From: Anaspis maculata
Lineage: Eukaryota > Arthropoda > Insecta > Coleoptera > Scraptiidae
NCBI GenBank assembly: GCA_949128115.1
Contig: OX421962.1
Coordinates: 15,141,262-15,205,261 of the forward strand
DNA length: 64,000 bases
Direction of reading: 5' to 3'
A program made the translations under genes and the position numbers. Every line of letters starts with the position of its first letter. Position 1 is the first letter of the stretch. Below, piece after piece: positions 1 through 14,100 of this stretch. Under the pieces are notes generated by a model that worked only from the letters and a program-made list of their open reading frames with translations, had not been told where the DNA came from and did no database searches.

Positions 1-175
1 TGTTACGGATTTTGCGTTCGGGCTCTTTTATAACTAAGACGATCGTTTTAAAACACACACTGTTTATTACTGCGTACTACTATAAATACACGTCAGCAGT
101 TATTTGCGCTTCGGTATATCGCTTCAACTTCGCCTTTCCATCCGCTCGTTGTCGCTTTGGATTTAGCATCGGATT
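1..175 (+). mobile_element. LTR-like fragment
   Basis: Starts TGTTACGGATTTTGCGTT and shares TTTAAAACAC, CTGTTTATTACTGCGT and AAATACACGTCA with the start of the LTR-like repeat at 21658. Only the 5' part is present; the sequence diverges after about base 175. A small hairpin (arms 191-209 and 357-377, GGCGCCAAGTCTCACAGAC) follows. Confidence 0.45.
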
Positions 176-466
176 TAACCCTGGAGAACTGGCGCCAAGT
201 CTCACAGACCCGGCGCTCTCTCTTTTCCATTCTATTTGACTATGACAGAAAAAATGAAACTATCGTTCCACGTACCGTTCAAAAACATGCTTTTGTTGAA
301 GGTGTCAACGGCATTCGACTGTGCTCCCGGCAAATTTTGGATTTATTAGCCAAAAAGTCTGTGAGACTTGGCGCCACCTTTCATGTAACTCTTTTCTCTG
401 ATTTGAACGGTTATATTTTTGAGTTATTTTCATCTTTCTTTTGAAATGAAGTGAAATAAAGACTTC

Positions 467-1409
467 GGCCCGTATTCATATCCCACTTTTAAGCCACATT
501 TAGCATGCCTCTAACAAAAAGCGCTCGGCCACCTGATAAAATCGGTCGTATTCATAGGCCACCTTTTACGTCCTGTTAGGGCCCATCTAACTAAATGGGG
601 TGTTGATTTGGCAACGTTGTGAAATGTACTCAAAACTACCTACCCGAAGGTGGACGCAGGTAGGCAAGAACCCCAAGCCGCTTTCGTTTTGCGCCGGGAG
701 CCGCTCCGGGTAGATCACTAGATAGAGAAAGTAGATACATACACCAATCACGGCCCAGCTGGATCTGTTTTCTTTGTCTAGTGATTTACCCCGAGCAGCT
801 CCGCCTGGCAAAAGGGAAGTGCTGGCAACTCTTGTTACATTGATGTACTGCGTATTGCATGAAACCTCGCAAAAAACTTTCAGGGAGTTTCTTCCACAGT
901 TTCAAGGATACCGGCCTGGATCTGTTAACTTAACAAGTGAACACCTCTTTCGACTGTTTTGTGCAAGTCGTCCCCGCCTTGAGTACAGTGAATAGTAAAG
1001 GAGTATAACCGAAAGGGACATCCAGAGCATTGCGCACTTCCTGCATTTCGGCGGCATGCTTCATTAATTCAATTAAATCAATATTTTAGAAAGAAAATGT
1101 GATTTTCGTTACACTTCCCAAGAACACACAGCATAGCTTGTAGGTTAAATGGACTCAAAACACGCCTGTTGGCACATTTGGATCCCATCTAACTTGACGC
1201 ATGCGTGAGACCATCCAAAATCGCTTAAAGACACGTAAAAGAGACATATGAATAGACGCGTCTCTAAACATCCCCTTTTAAGACGACTTTAGAGACGCCT
1301 GTTTAAAGTGATGATAGAGGCGCGCTAAAACCACGTATGAATACGGAAATGTTAGAGGCGCATCTTTAAAACCGCTTCTAACGCTAAAAGGGGGATATGA
1401 ATACGGGCC
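467..1409. mobile_element. TIR element, GGCCCGTATTCATATCCC ends
   Basis: Termini GGCCCGTATTCATATCCCACTTTTA and TAAAAGGGGGATATGAATACGGGCC. Sub-terminal copies of CGTATTCATA and its complement recur at 549, 1246 and 1334. Holds MITE-2 copy a. No coding capacity seen. Confidence 0.65.
679..825. mobile_element. MITE-2 copy a
   Basis: GCTTTCGTTTTGCGCC...GGGTAGATCACTAGATAGAGA at the left and CTAGTGATTTACCCCGAGCAG...GGCAAAAGGGAAG at the right; the interior (ATACACCAATCACGGCCCAG) matches copy c closely. Nested inside the 467-1409 element. Confidence 0.7.
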
Positions 1410-1744
1410 TTAGAGACCATGCATACTCAGCGCTTCACTTTTATTGCATGGGCAAGGCGGCGTTGCCGTAGCATCTGGATTTTCTTACCGAGCAACTGAA
1501 GCAAATTTCATTAAAAACTTGATATAAAAATGCTCCATGACCTTTTAGTGTACAGCCGAAATTTATTCGAGGGTTAGTTAATTTTGTCTTTACAGCTGTG
1601 TGGATATTATACCGTTGTCATAATTCAAGTGAAGTAAATTGAACTCCTCATAATCACTGAGGATTCATGGAAGAAGAGACAACGTTGGAAATGTCGATCA
1701 GAGGGAACTGTGCCGCTTTTGTTTTGCAAGCAGGTAGCCGGTAG

Positions 1745-1908
1745 CCCCTTTTGTTTTGCAGGCTCGGGTGTTCGGGGTATGGACTAGTGGACTAGTGCAC
1801 TAGACAAAGACACTAGATCCAATTGGGATGTGATTGGTGAACATATATCTACTTCTCTGTTTAGTGACCTACCCCGAGTAGCATCGCTGGCAAAACGAAA
1901 GCGCCTCT
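1745..1908. mobile_element. MITE-2 copy b (diverged)
   Basis: Left CCCTTTTGTTTTGCAGGCTCG, right GAGTAGCATCGCTGGCAAAACGAAAGCGCC. The interior is more diverged and contains short ACTAGTGGACTAGTGCACTAG repeats. Confidence 0.6.
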
Positions 1909-2114
1909 GACTAGCTCGCGTAATTTCAACTTCTTCTCTTGACGAAGAGGACGATATATTTTCTCCTTCAGGTTCCCGTGCGTTTTTCGGCCTGGTAATA
2001 CTTGTCCATAAGCGCGAGCAGCGCTGAGCGTGCATGGTCCAAGGATAAAAGCAATTTTTCAATCAATATATTGTAAAAATATTGTCTTCACTCAATTATT
2101 TAGATATACACTAT

Positions 2115-2924
2115 ACAGGTGTCCCAGCTAAAACAATCCAGCGCGATTTTCTCAGAAAATATCAAGGCAACAAAAACATTCTTTCAATTGGGGGGAATCC
2201 TGATCTTTTGGCTCCCTTTTGAGGGGGCACCGATGCTTGTAGGTGCTCTAGTTTCCAAGAAAATGCAATTTGAATCGGGCGAGTCACAAGAATTCGAAAA
2301 TTCATGACCGACAAAACAAAACACGTCGGATGAAAAAAAAACCTATTTCTCTGGGCTTTCCACTGATGTGTCGCTGATGATGTCTGTACCTGGCCAGAAA
2401 TATAAGCCAGAAATTCTGCCTCAAAGTCCAGCAAACACAATAATCGGAGTCCGTGACGTCACCGATCACACACTTGTTGATTTTAACACCAGTCGTTACC
2501 AAAACTTTTTCACTCAACATACCTGGACTCTCCATATCAATGAATACTGGCTGATGTGAAAATCAACAAGTGTGAGATCGGTGACGTCGTTATGAATTCC
2601 GATTATTGTGTTTGCTGGACTTCAAGGCAGAATTTCTGGCTTATTGGGCCAGGTACAGACATCGGCGACACATCAATGGAAAGCCCAGACAAAGAGGATT
2701 TTTTTTCATCTCAAATATTTTGTTTTGTCGGTCATGAATTTCCGAATTCTTGTGTCTCGCCAGATTCAAATTGCATTTTCTTGGAAACTAGAGCACCTAC
2801 AAGCATCGGCGCCCACTTAAAAGAAAGCTGAAAGTTCAGGCTTCCCCCCAATTGAAAATTTTTCAGTTGCCTTGATATTTTCTGAGAAAATCGCGTTGGA
2901 TTGTTTTAGCTGGGACACCCTGTA
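2115..2924. mobile_element. foldback A, copy 1
   Basis: Long inverted repeat: ACAGGTGTCCCAGCTAAAACAATCC...TTTTCTCAGAAAATATCAAGGC at the left and its complement at the right, ending GGGACACCCTGT. Arms of roughly 400 bp, with a GTGACGTCACCGATCACACACTTGTTGATTTT-like stretch near the centre. Related to 40380-42699. Confidence 0.8.
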
Positions 2925-3205
2925 TTATCGTATGGAAAAAGTGCAGGTACACCTTTTTTGATTAGGTACCAGTAGAATTTGAGTTCTTCTGACGATGTGT
3001 CTGAAAACAAGGTAGATTTTTGGAGCAGTTCCTCTAACTGATATAGAATCGGAGCAAGGGGGAGAGACTCGGATATCTGCCCACCATAAAAAACCGCAGA
3101 TTTATCTGAAAAAAACAGCATTTTTGTGAAATCCTCCAAAAATATGTGCATAATTGGGTAAAAATTACCGACAACTGATACCTTGGGTCGTATGATTGAA
3201 CGAAC

Positions 3206-3292
3206 CATTTGCTTTCACTTCACCTTTTACTAGGAGGACCTTTTACTAATTTTCCGTAGCAACTCCTACTAGAAGGTGAAGTAGAAGCAAAT
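3206..3292. repeat. short hairpin
   Basis: ATTTGCTTTCACTTCACCTTTTACTAGGAG pairs with ACTCCTACTAGAAGGTGAAGTAGAAGCAAAT. No other feature recognised around it between 2925 and 4100. Confidence 0.6.
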
Positions 3293-4099
3293 AGGTACGG
3301 GTACAGTACAGATAACGGCTACATTTTAAACAATTTTTACAGCCACGACTTTGTTGCCGTCTACTCATGATTATTATTCGCCACCGAGGAGGAGATCACG
3401 TTCACAATTATAGTTTCTTCGTAGTTGAATTTCTTAGGTCGTACTACTCTCCTGTGCGGTGCCCATCTCAGGCCCACGCGCAACATTGTTTTGTTGGTAA
3501 GTCATGAGTCACTGTGGCGTACCTGCTTTAATTTTCCACTGAAGTGATGTAGGCAACCAACAATACAACAACATCCAGAAACTTGAACTGTTCTTTCAAC
3601 GCGTTTTCCTTCTCAAGTTTTTTTGCAAAAATTCCTGGATAATCCGCAATTTTATTTTAGAATATCATTATACAAACCGTTCTGAATGATTTGCCATTTT
3701 TTTTTTATTTAATTGTGGCCGTTATCCGTACCGTACCCGCGAATACTTTTTAAAATTATACGACCCTCCATTCACTTTACTTCTGATATAGTGAGTTAAA
3801 TTTATTGAGATGGAAAAAAAATTGAAATTATGGAAACGACCGACGACGCTCAGAAATGACATAATTTTACATTTAATATACTGGTACGTACAAATTGGAT
3901 CATTTTTATCAAATACGTACACCATAGACCTTAAAAATAACCAAGAAAGCCATTTGAGTATTTTCAAGTCTTTGAACTACAATTTTTTCACAAAGTTTCG
4001 GGTTTCACAGACTTGACGCCACAGTGTTTATGTCCTGTCAAAGGGCGCCAGTACTGCAGGGTTCTGGTAGTTACTACCGGTTCTCTAGCAAATTCCACA

Positions 4100-4299
4100 T
4101 GAAGCCATAGCATGTGGCTTAGGACGTCTCTCGAACAGTCCAGCACTTTTGCGTGAATTAACCAGCGTGTTATGGAGCGGCGCCTCCGCCAATTAGGCGG
4201 ATGTTTCTTACTCGCTCATTGGGATCTCCATATGAATCAAATGGTTCAAATCATCGCGTATGTTCTCTGAAGCACGCGCGGGGCTCGCCACTCGTAACA
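4100..4299 (+). mobile_element. LTR-like fragment, 3' part
   Basis: Shares CCGCCAATT, CTTACTCGCT-ATTGGGATCTCCA, ATCATCGC and GCTCGCCACTCGTAACA with the 3' half of the repeat ending near 22147. Ends GTAACA as expected for an LTR edge. Lies about 740 bp upstream of the CA-A start. Confidence 0.5.
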
Positions 4300-5038
4300 A
4301 TAAGGAGGAGCGATTGTTTCAGCAGACCGATAGCGATAATAATGATAATTGTTGTTGGCTATAGATTCCCCTAATTTACCCCAAGGTATTACCATGGAGT
4401 TCCGTGAAATATCAGCGACGATTTGGAGAAACCCTGTAAACTCTATGACGTAGGGTAAATAATAAATTCGTATACCTACCTTAAAGGTAAGTTGTTACAT
4501 AAAAATTCTTTTGAAGGCAATAACAACGCAATCAACTCTGGAACTGATGCGTACCTACTTACGCAAATTTCGGATCATGGATCACAATTTATTTAAATAA
4601 TGGTAATTGGATCCGTTTTAGGCGGGATGACTGCCGAGCGCCTACACTTTTATTGCCGCCAATAAATAATAAACGCCATAAAAATGTACGCAATAATACC
4701 GAAAAAATGGAGTAGATATAAATTGATGTAAATTGTATGTGTACTGCAGCTCGAGTCACCTTCATGATTTATGTGTTGTGTGAGCTATGTGTTTGCTCTC
4801 TGATGTGTTCTGGCGAATAGATAAAGTTTTGCACTTGCCCATACACATTACAGTAATTTCGAATGGGCACCTCTATACAGGGAGCGTCTGCGCACGTCAA
4901 TGACAAACAGCACGAGCGGAACTTTAAAAGTGCACGAGACTGGATAGAAACAGAAACAAACGAGTGGCGGCGACGAGCTGAAGAACGTCCGCGTATTTAG
5001 CAATTCTTTTGAACCTGTTCCGTGTGCTGTTGGCGAAA

Positions 5039-5105
5039 ATGACCGGCAACGGCTTGACCAAGAGCGAGTGCCTGTGCATCGAAGAGACTGCCACCATTGA
5101 GGATG
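5039..5105 (+). CDS. CA-A exon 1 (start codon)
   Basis: Encodes 22 residues plus one base (MTGNGLTKSE... ending IED-G) and is followed by GTAAGA. This intron is phase 1, the same as the first intron placed in CA-B. No secretory leader is encoded. The exon is short, so its assignment rests on the ATG context, the donor site and the matching phase with exon 2. Confidence 0.75.
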
Positions 5106-8100
5106 GTAAGAATCAAAGCGAAATTTCATTCATATTTGAGTACCTTTTTGTATTTGTTTACTGTTATCGCTTCTGTGCTCTCACCTACACACGAGGAACG
5201 GGGGAAAGCCCAGACCGCCGGTCTTTTATGAGTCATACAGTGTAGCTTTTTCGGAACACTTCCGCGCGCGCTTTATCTATTTCCGGTACATCTTCATTTC
5301 TATTTTTGATATCAATACCGCCTACAGTTTCCACTAAGTTATTGGTAGTATTTTAGTCAATATTACCTGAAGCAAAAAATGACCGAGAATATTAAATTTT
5401 AGCCCATAAAAAGAAAACTAAGTATTAATTATTGAGTGGAAAAGCAAGTGCTTGTTTATGAAGAACTCAATATAGAGGGTGTTTGCAAACTTGGAGTAGA
5501 AAATTGAACCTCAGTTTGGGAAATACTTCAAAAGTATTAGAAAAATGTTGAAAACAATGTAGGACAGAATTTTTGAAAATATAGAGTGTCAAAATAATGT
5601 GGTCCTTTGATCCCCTTTATTTTCGTTATTTTGAAAGATTTCAGTAAACTCTTTTCAACAGACCAAAAAGCAATGCTTTTGAACCCTTGAATGTGTTTTG
5701 TAATTTTATTTAGGTACTATACAGGGTAAAACGTAAATCCTGCAAATCCATTTTTCTCCAAAAATGCATGCAGAAAATTTCATACCGGAACTATATGTGT
5801 TATTTATTGCTCTACATCAGTTTTATAACCTCTAGAACTTTTTCACAAGCATGGGGGGTTTATGACTCACCCTGTACACTTAACAAAATTACAAAACACA
5901 TTCAAAGGTTCAAAAAAATTGATTTTTGGTCTGATGAAAAGAGTTTGCTAAATTCTTCCAAAATAAAGAAAATAGAAGGCGTCGAAGGACCACCTTTTAA
6001 CCCTTCATATTTCCAAAAATAAAAATCTGTTGTGGGGCGACACAAAACTTTCCCGGCGGTATCCAGGGACGTCAGTAATGATTTTGATCTAAGCGTCCCT
6101 TCGGGAAAGTGGGACTCAATGGAGAAGTTGATTGGAGAAGTTCCAGTGAGTTGAGCGTTTAGCGAGCATCCTGCATCCATTTTTGGGCCGACAGAACCAG
6201 TGATAGGTTCAGGTTTCCACGATGATGAAATATTTCGAAAGGTAGCACTAGGAAGCTAACTGTTGTGATATCTCAAGAATGCAATGCTAGTTCCTTGTTG
6301 AAATTTTTGTTCCTACTTTAGACATGATGATGAAATTACACAAACTAGACTGAGAACTTTCTGCATCTGTGTGTCAAATTTCAACTCTGTATCTTCAATT
6401 TAGAGCTTGGGCAGACAAGCCCAGACCCAATGTGCCATCTGAGGGCTTCCAAACTAAATCATCTTCCCAAAGTCTAATCAGGTCATTCCAGGCTGAATTC
6501 ATGCTTTCGTACCTGATTTCGATTTAATCCGATCAACAATTTGGTAGTTATCGTGGCAGAACCGTTTAATTTGTGCGATCGCATTATGAAGTAGGTACAA
6601 GGTGATGATATAATTCAAAAGGTAGAGCTAGAGGTAGTTAACTGTTGTGATATCTCAATAATGCAATGCTAGTTCCACACAAGGGGGTTTGCGCAGCCCC
6701 AAACAACACCTGAAGACACAATTAATCGGGGCGCACTGTTGCCTTTAATGATGCAACCTAAATTATTGTTTGAAAAATAACTGGTGAAAATCAGTCGCGG
6801 ATTGAAAACCTGGGGCAGAGTTCTAATTAATTGCAATTCAGGGCCCCCAAGTGGTGACCTCTGAAATGAGACTTCGAGCCCATCAAGAAGTTAGGTCCGA
6901 ACCACACCTGAAGGCACGATAGTTCTGAAAACTAAAAAAAAAGGGGGGCTCAGTGGGGCTTCAAGAGACACCCGTAGACACCAGGAGCCTAACCCAAGCA
7001 GCAATTTAGGGCCAAATTACCAAGCTAAAGTCAAATTGAGTTAAAGAAGGCGAAATATGCATGAATTTGACATAAAATTTTCCTTATATGACAAATGCTC
7101 CACAAAGTCATTATTTAAATCAAAAATTACCAAGATTTAACCTTGCGAAAACCCTAAATTTACCATCGACTTCAAAAAGTTTTTGGAAGTTAAAAATTAC
7201 CTAGATTCCACCTGAAAAATGCCTTCAAATTCTTTAAAATTTATAAGGCATTGTCTAGGGCAAAAATTAGTTCATTTTCGCTTGACTTTCGCCGTTAAAG
7301 TCCATTTTACCTCTGAGGTTGATTTAAGCTATCAACGGTAGTCGCAATTACTTCGAAATTACCCTAATTTCAACTTCAAAGTCTGGTTATGAATAACCTC
7401 TTTATACTAGTCCAAATTTGGTAATTTTCAACTTTACACAATGCCTTACAGGTCATGGTAAATAACAAGGGTTATTTTAGTAAAAAAGCGGACCTATTCA
7501 ATTTGAACATTTGCCTTTGAAGTCAGAATTACTATAAAAATTGACTTATTAAGGAACACTGGTCAAAAGGAGGGCAAAAGTACCATTATAGTGAACTTTA
7601 AAGGAAATCCGTCTTATGTGGCTTTTGAGGTCAGAAAATGAGCTGGCTCTTTGTTGTTTGGGGTTTTTCATGCAGATCATCTCTTGTCAGTGTTACCAGT
7701 ACCTGCTGTGCTGTGCTGTGAAATAGTGCAAAGCAGAAAATGTCCTCCAAGTAAGAAGTTTAAGCTGTATAGGCACACCGCAGGTTACTATCACCTATTA
7801 AAAAAAAGTGTCACCGGCGCGGCTCAAAATCCAACTCCGCTTTCGTCAGAAATGGCGAACATCGACATACCAGCATCGCTCTCCGACTCCGATTTATTGA
7901 GCGCGTAATTCAAAATTGTAGTCTTCATAGTTGAAATTAGGTCCAAATCGGTAATTTAGGGAAAGTTGACTCTGAAGTCGATAACAACAAAAAACCATGA
8001 GTGGACTATGAGGTAAAATTTACCTAATTAGGTCAATTTTGACTTCAAAGTTTGAATTTCAAGTAATTTTGCCCTGTTCGAAGGGAAATTTTACTTATAA

Positions 8101-11100
8101 GTAAAAAACAATAGTAAATTTGCCCTGAAAGTCAAATTTCGAAATATCACCAGACACGCCATCTTACTCCAGCAGGTTCCACGTCCGCCATTACGATAAA
8201 AGCTGTTCTGTAATTTTTGTATTCCCTTAATTACTTGTTTTTTGCCAGGCACCAGGCAAAAAAAGTGTAATTAAGAAACACTGTTCAATTTAAGAGCTTA
8301 ATATTAACATTTCAGTGCTCTAAACTGTGATTGATCAAAAAAATGTCGTTATTTCCGCAAGTTCTGCAAAAAATCGATTTTTCCAAGGCGCATTGCAATA
8401 TTTAGAGGTGCAAGAGGCACATTTGTCAAAAATATTTCCTTCGTGTGAATATTATGATCAGGGAGGAGTCTCTAAGTCCGCAAAATGTTTCGTGCTATAG
8501 GTAGGTAGGTGTATTTTGCTATGAAGGACGGAGGTCCGCCATGAAACTCAATCACTATAGTAACACCAACAACAGTATTGTGCACTAATGTCTTTTAAAG
8601 TCGTATGACCAACTATAAGTCAGGAAAACCCAAAATAATACCATAGTGGATAATAATACCTATTCAAGTCTGGTAAGACACAGGTCACAAATTAGTAAAA
8701 ATAGGTCTTAAATTACTTATTGTTACCAAGAATGTAACTTATTTTAGGTTCAGCCGACTAACAGGGTATCTGACCTATAAGTCGAATCGACCTATGTGCC
8801 CAATTATCGACGTTACAATTACCCACTTATTTTTCCCCACTTACCTGAATTCGACGTCGATTAAACGTAAATCCGACCTATTGAAAATTGGTCGCTGACC
8901 AATAGTGAGGTAGATTTTAACCTAATTTGGCCCTAATTTGTTGCTTGGGAAAGGGCTTCAACGAACCCAAGAAGACACAAGGCCGCAGTTTTGGCCTGAA
9001 ACGGCAAAATCTGATAGACACAGATGGGGGCCCCATCAGGGCCTTGAACGGCAGACACCATGGGGATGGGGCCCTGGTACCGAATCAAATAAGGGAACTG
9101 CACACATTACAGTTTGTACATATACGTCAATGGAATGGGCATACTGAAGTTGCTAAAGCTACAGAAAACACAAGGGGGTTTACGGAGCCCCAAACAACAC
9201 AAAGGATCGGTTCGCACTGTTGCCTCAAATGATGCAAGAAGATACAAAAGAAAACACCGACACCGAGAACCTGCCAAGAACAGCGTTCATGTTGTCACTT
9301 TGACATTGATACGATTCGTAACCAAAACGTAGTTACCTACCGGTTTGGTTGCTATGTTGCTAAAAAAATTAAATAGGCCAAAAATCGAAGAACAGACAAG
9401 CGAGGCTGGAATCGGCTAGGGAAATTTTTTAAAATCCATAGCGCTTGTCCGGAAAACGGTGGGAAACTACAACTTCAGCATTAGTTTGATTCTTTGGTAA
9501 TGTTGCTTCCTGCCGAGTTTGGTTCACATGTATCGTATAGATTTTGAATAATTAAATGACAAAGTTCCAGACTTTGATATTTTTTATAATGCGACAGATA
9601 ACAGGTAGGAAAATACTTTCAACTGTTCTGAATACAGTTCTTCAAGGGCTTTTAAATGACATAACGCAAGTCAAGTTCCGTGAGATGTAGCTTTTGTCAT
9701 TTTCTGATAGTGACACTTATGTTTGACAGATGACAGCCAAAAACTAATCCGGTCATTCCAGGGCAAAACCATGTCTGCATATCAAATTTCAAATTGATCG
9801 GATAAACGATTCGGCAGTTATCGTGGAAGATCACACACATACATACACACACACCCACAGCAGACATCATTCTGGAAATGGTCTTAATCGACTTGGGGGA
9901 CCTCAAAATGGATATATCTGGTGAAATATCAAAACTTTTTTTCTGCACGATTACAATACTTTCCCTCCATGTTGGTGGGGCCGGGAAAGTAAAATCATGA
10001 ATTTTTCAACAGTTATTTTGGCGCTTTTGGAGCATCTCCCTACCTGCTATTCAATCTGCTATCCCAAGTTTGCAAACACCCTGTACATACTTTTGGAAAA
10101 AGAAGTTTGAGAATTTTAAAATTTCAACTGTTCTCTGCCAATGGTCACCTTAATTTTTTTCCCGAGTTTTTTCCGCTTTAAATTGCCAAATAGGCTAGCA
10201 AATAGGTATTTCCTTTTTTTTGCCGTTAATTTATACGTTCGTTAGTGAATAAAGACAATGATAACATTATAGATTTCTAGCCAGCTGAATTATACCGGGT
10301 GTTTATAAACGTTTGTTATCATATCGCCTTTGGAATCTCCTATCACTCTTTCAAATCGTGCCTTTCACTGCGACTTTTGGCCTGACCAAAGCCTGCCGCG
10401 ATCACAGACGTTTATAAACACCCGGTACTCCTCACCGATTAATTAAAAATTCAAATGATGCTCCATTAAAAAGCAATACCTAGGACGAGGACGTATAGGT
10501 AATAATGACCTACGTCAAAGATACAAAAAAAAAACTACACTAATATAAAGCTCCAATACGGTGAAAACTGCAAATTTCTTATAATAGTGTCGTTATAAAA
10601 CCGAGAATATAACAAGTAAACGACGATAAAATTCTCACGATTGGCTGCAATAAAGGTGTCGGTCGATGTCGGAGAAATTATCGTCATCAAAGCAAAACAT
10701 GAGTAGGTATGTGTAAGATACTTTACAGGGTGTTCGCGCCGCTGTTTCCAAATTCACACTTAAAATTTGTTATTAATCTTCAGGGCATATTTGCTATGCA
10801 CATGATTTACGTACGAGTGTCTCAAAACAATAACTCATTAATTTTTAAATTTGCAATTTAAATTTTTGCAATTTGCATTTGCAATTTTGACAACTATAGT
10901 ACTGCGGTATTTACAGGGTGTTTCAGTGATGGTGTAGCAAACTTCGAGGGTAGATTATTCCCTCGATTACCTATTCCACATGAAAAAACCATGTCGAAAA
11001 ACTTCAATTATGGCTTCAAAGATACAATGGGTCATAATGTACCGTATGAACAAAAACTTTTCTACTTGCGGTAGGCTGTGGCCTGGCCAAAATCAGCCTC

Positions 11101-14100
11101 GTTTTCCTGCCAATGACCAGGCCACAGCCTACCACAAGTAGAAAAGTTTTTGATCATACGGTATAAGAACGGAGTATTTGCGCATGCTCCGATCTTGTGG
11201 GAGTTGCTAAGAAAATTGTCCTTGGCAACTCCTCCAAAGCCGAAGCATCAAGATATACTCCGCTTGAAACATCGTTCATTTTCAAACTTCCCACCCCAGA
11301 TTTCTCGCGCCAATTTTTTTTCTATGAAAACGCCGAAACAAGTAGGTTTTTATTTTGAGGGAGGGGAGGGACATCTAGGTCGTATTGCCAAATTTTCATC
11401 ATCAACCCCTTTGCCCTCACCCTACCCTACCGTGAAATTTCAACTGGCATCACCACAATGGTACATCAAATTGAAGGTGATAAAATTCTCTTTCTGTGAA
11501 ACATGTCTTGAAAATTTTTTTTTGATCACCTCCTCAACCCTCGTTAAAATTATATCTCATTTTTAATCAAAAAAAAGTTTCTTTCTCCTTTGAGTTCTCG
11601 TCCCGATTTTCAACAAAGATTTTTTCCAGCAAATACAGGTCGATTTTTATTTCTAGGGGGACACCTAACACAAGGATTATCAAATTTTTATTTTCAACCC
11701 ATTCGCCCTCACCCTACCCTACTTCAAAATTTCAAATGGCATTACTTGCCTTGTGATACATCAAATTGAGGGTAATGAAATTCTCTTGCTGTAAACGATA
11801 ATTTCTAACTTTTTGAACCACCCCTAACCCTTTTCAAAGATTCTCTTAATTTTCCAGTCAAATTTTCAGGACTGGTAGGTAGTGTCGTTAGAAATTTTGA
11901 ATAGGGTAAGGTAACGGCGAAGAGATTGAAGATGAAAATTTATCAATACATGCATTCGCTGTTCCCCTAAATAATAAGAGTTGACCTGCTTTTTGCTCAA
12001 AAAACTGTAGTGGTACGGGAGATGAAAAGTTTGTCTTCAACTCCACTAGCGATTAGCGAATTTCAGAAAAAAATCAAGAAATTAGGGACGGGTTATTTTT
12101 TCAAATATGCTGGAGAGAAAGAGAATCTTATTGCTTTCAGTTTGATGTATCACAAGATAAATAACGCTATTGGAGATTTTAAAGTAGGGTAGGGTGAAAG
12201 CGAAGGGGCTGAAGTTGAAAATTTGCAATAATGTCCTAGATTTTCCCTTCAGGATAAAAATCGACCTGTTCTGGCGTTTTCCTGGAAAAAATTTTGGCGG
12301 CGAAAAATCTGGGGTGGGGAGTTTAAAACTGAACACCTTGTATATAATAATGCCCACTAACTCAAATTGATTTCTAAATTGAACTTCTAAAGCGCTGAAA
12401 ATATTGAATTCAAATTTGACAAAAAAAAAGGTAGTCCAGTTTCCATAACATTGATGTGAGGAGGTGACAGAGGATAAAATATTAGGGAGACTTTCTTTAG
12501 AAGACAGACCTCGAAGGTGCCTGATAACGGAGATGTAGCCCTTCTAATAGGGATGTTCCCATCCACTGTTGTGAGAGTGGATCCCACCTGACCGACAATC
12601 TGGGATGCGCCGACTGTCGACTGCCGACTGTCGAAAATCCTCGGACAAACAAGAGTGAAGTCTAGTTTGCGCATATCTCAGTAGACGGCGCTTGTGTCGA
12701 CAAAAACGTATCGCGAGTAACTGAAACAACCACCGAACGCACAATGCTTGTTTGCTCCCACACAAGCCTTTGATTTCTTGCATTCTAACATGTTCAAACT
12801 TTCCTTGCCACTTTATCGCTAAACCACTAACCTAATAACTTCCTCTTATTAAATGTGTTTGACGTCTTTGTCAGAGAATTTCGCCGTCAACTGTCAAGCT
12901 GCGGCTGTCGTCTGTCAAAAAAACCGGCGCATGCTTCCCTTACATGAAGAGGGCCGGGTACTACCCTATTTGGAAATGAATAATTTTTTTGTCTAACTCT
13001 TGAACCGTTCAACCGATCTTGTTCAAATCAGAACCAGAGTTCACCACTAAAGTAAGTTTCTACCCAACAATAATGTTACGTTTCTTCACAAATTATCACG
13101 GGCGTGAGTAATGGGGGTGCCTCTCCCTTTTCCGCTATTGTTTAATATAGCCCCTGATATATTTTTTAGAAATGTTCATATTTTCAAATTCTAGGTTTCA
13201 CTTGTAAAAGCAGTTTATTTTGCAAAATTTTGATCAAAGGGACATCTTAAAAACCTCACTTTCAAAAGTCTAAGCATTTCATTTTCTGAAAACTTGCTTG
13301 TTTCGTGCTTGTAGAGAACCTATTTCAGTTGAGAAATTATGAGTTTTTTTGAATTCCATTTCTAGGCCCTTGAAAAAGTGGTGTTTTCAAAATGTTTTCA
13401 ATGTTTCAAATACGAATAACTCGAAAATGAAGTCTCTAATCAAAATTTTGAATGAGTAATTTTTTCTAAATGAGACGTAAAATTCTAAAATATGATTTTT
13501 TTATTAAATGAAGTGATCAAAGATTGGAGTGGTCCAGCCTCACAGTTTATTGAATTTCAAAATGCCTTAGCTCTCAAAAAATAGAGATAGTTTGAAAATT
13601 TTTGTTTTCCCTTATAGCTGCGTTCATCATCTATCACAGGCTAGATACCGGATTTCGTTCAGATCCTCCGTGTTTGAAATACAGGGCGTCGTGTAAGGTC
13701 CTGAAAAAACTTCAAAGTTTAAATGACTCCAAATTCTGAAAAAATTAGACTTGTTGAATTGGTCCAGGGACGTTGGTACACTCATATCTCGAAACGGTTT
13801 TTCAATTTTCCGATTATCTTTTTAAATTATAAAGTGTTTTGAAAAAAACAACTCTTTGGTTTTTTTGGTCATAAACTTTTTTCTGTTGGCCGATTTTGAA
13901 AAGCTGACGCTCATGTTGAAGCTAAAACTTCAAGGAACAAGACTAGGGGTTCGAATTTTATGCAAAACAAAAATTGAAAATAAGGGATTCCACCATTAGT
14001 GACGTAAATCTGAATCACCCCCGAAATCACATCTGGAGCTAGAACTCGCCGGAAATCAATTTGATTCCAAATGAACCATTCAATATGATCATTTCAAGAT

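Larger units (their letters stand above)
5476..10082. mobile_element. 4.6 kb element with AGGGTGTTTGCAAACTTGG ends
   Basis: Ends AGGGTGTTTGCAAACTTGG / CCAAGTTTGCAAACACCCT are perfect inverted repeats of 19 bp. Inside are direct repeats (TGTGATATCTCAA-AATGCAATGCTAGTTCC at 6265 and 6648; ACACAAGGGGGTTT...GCCCCAAACAACAC at 6677 and 9167; a GGTCATTCCAGG block at 6481 and 9750). No recognisable transposase was found. It may be one composite element or nested insertions sharing an end type. Confidence 0.5.
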
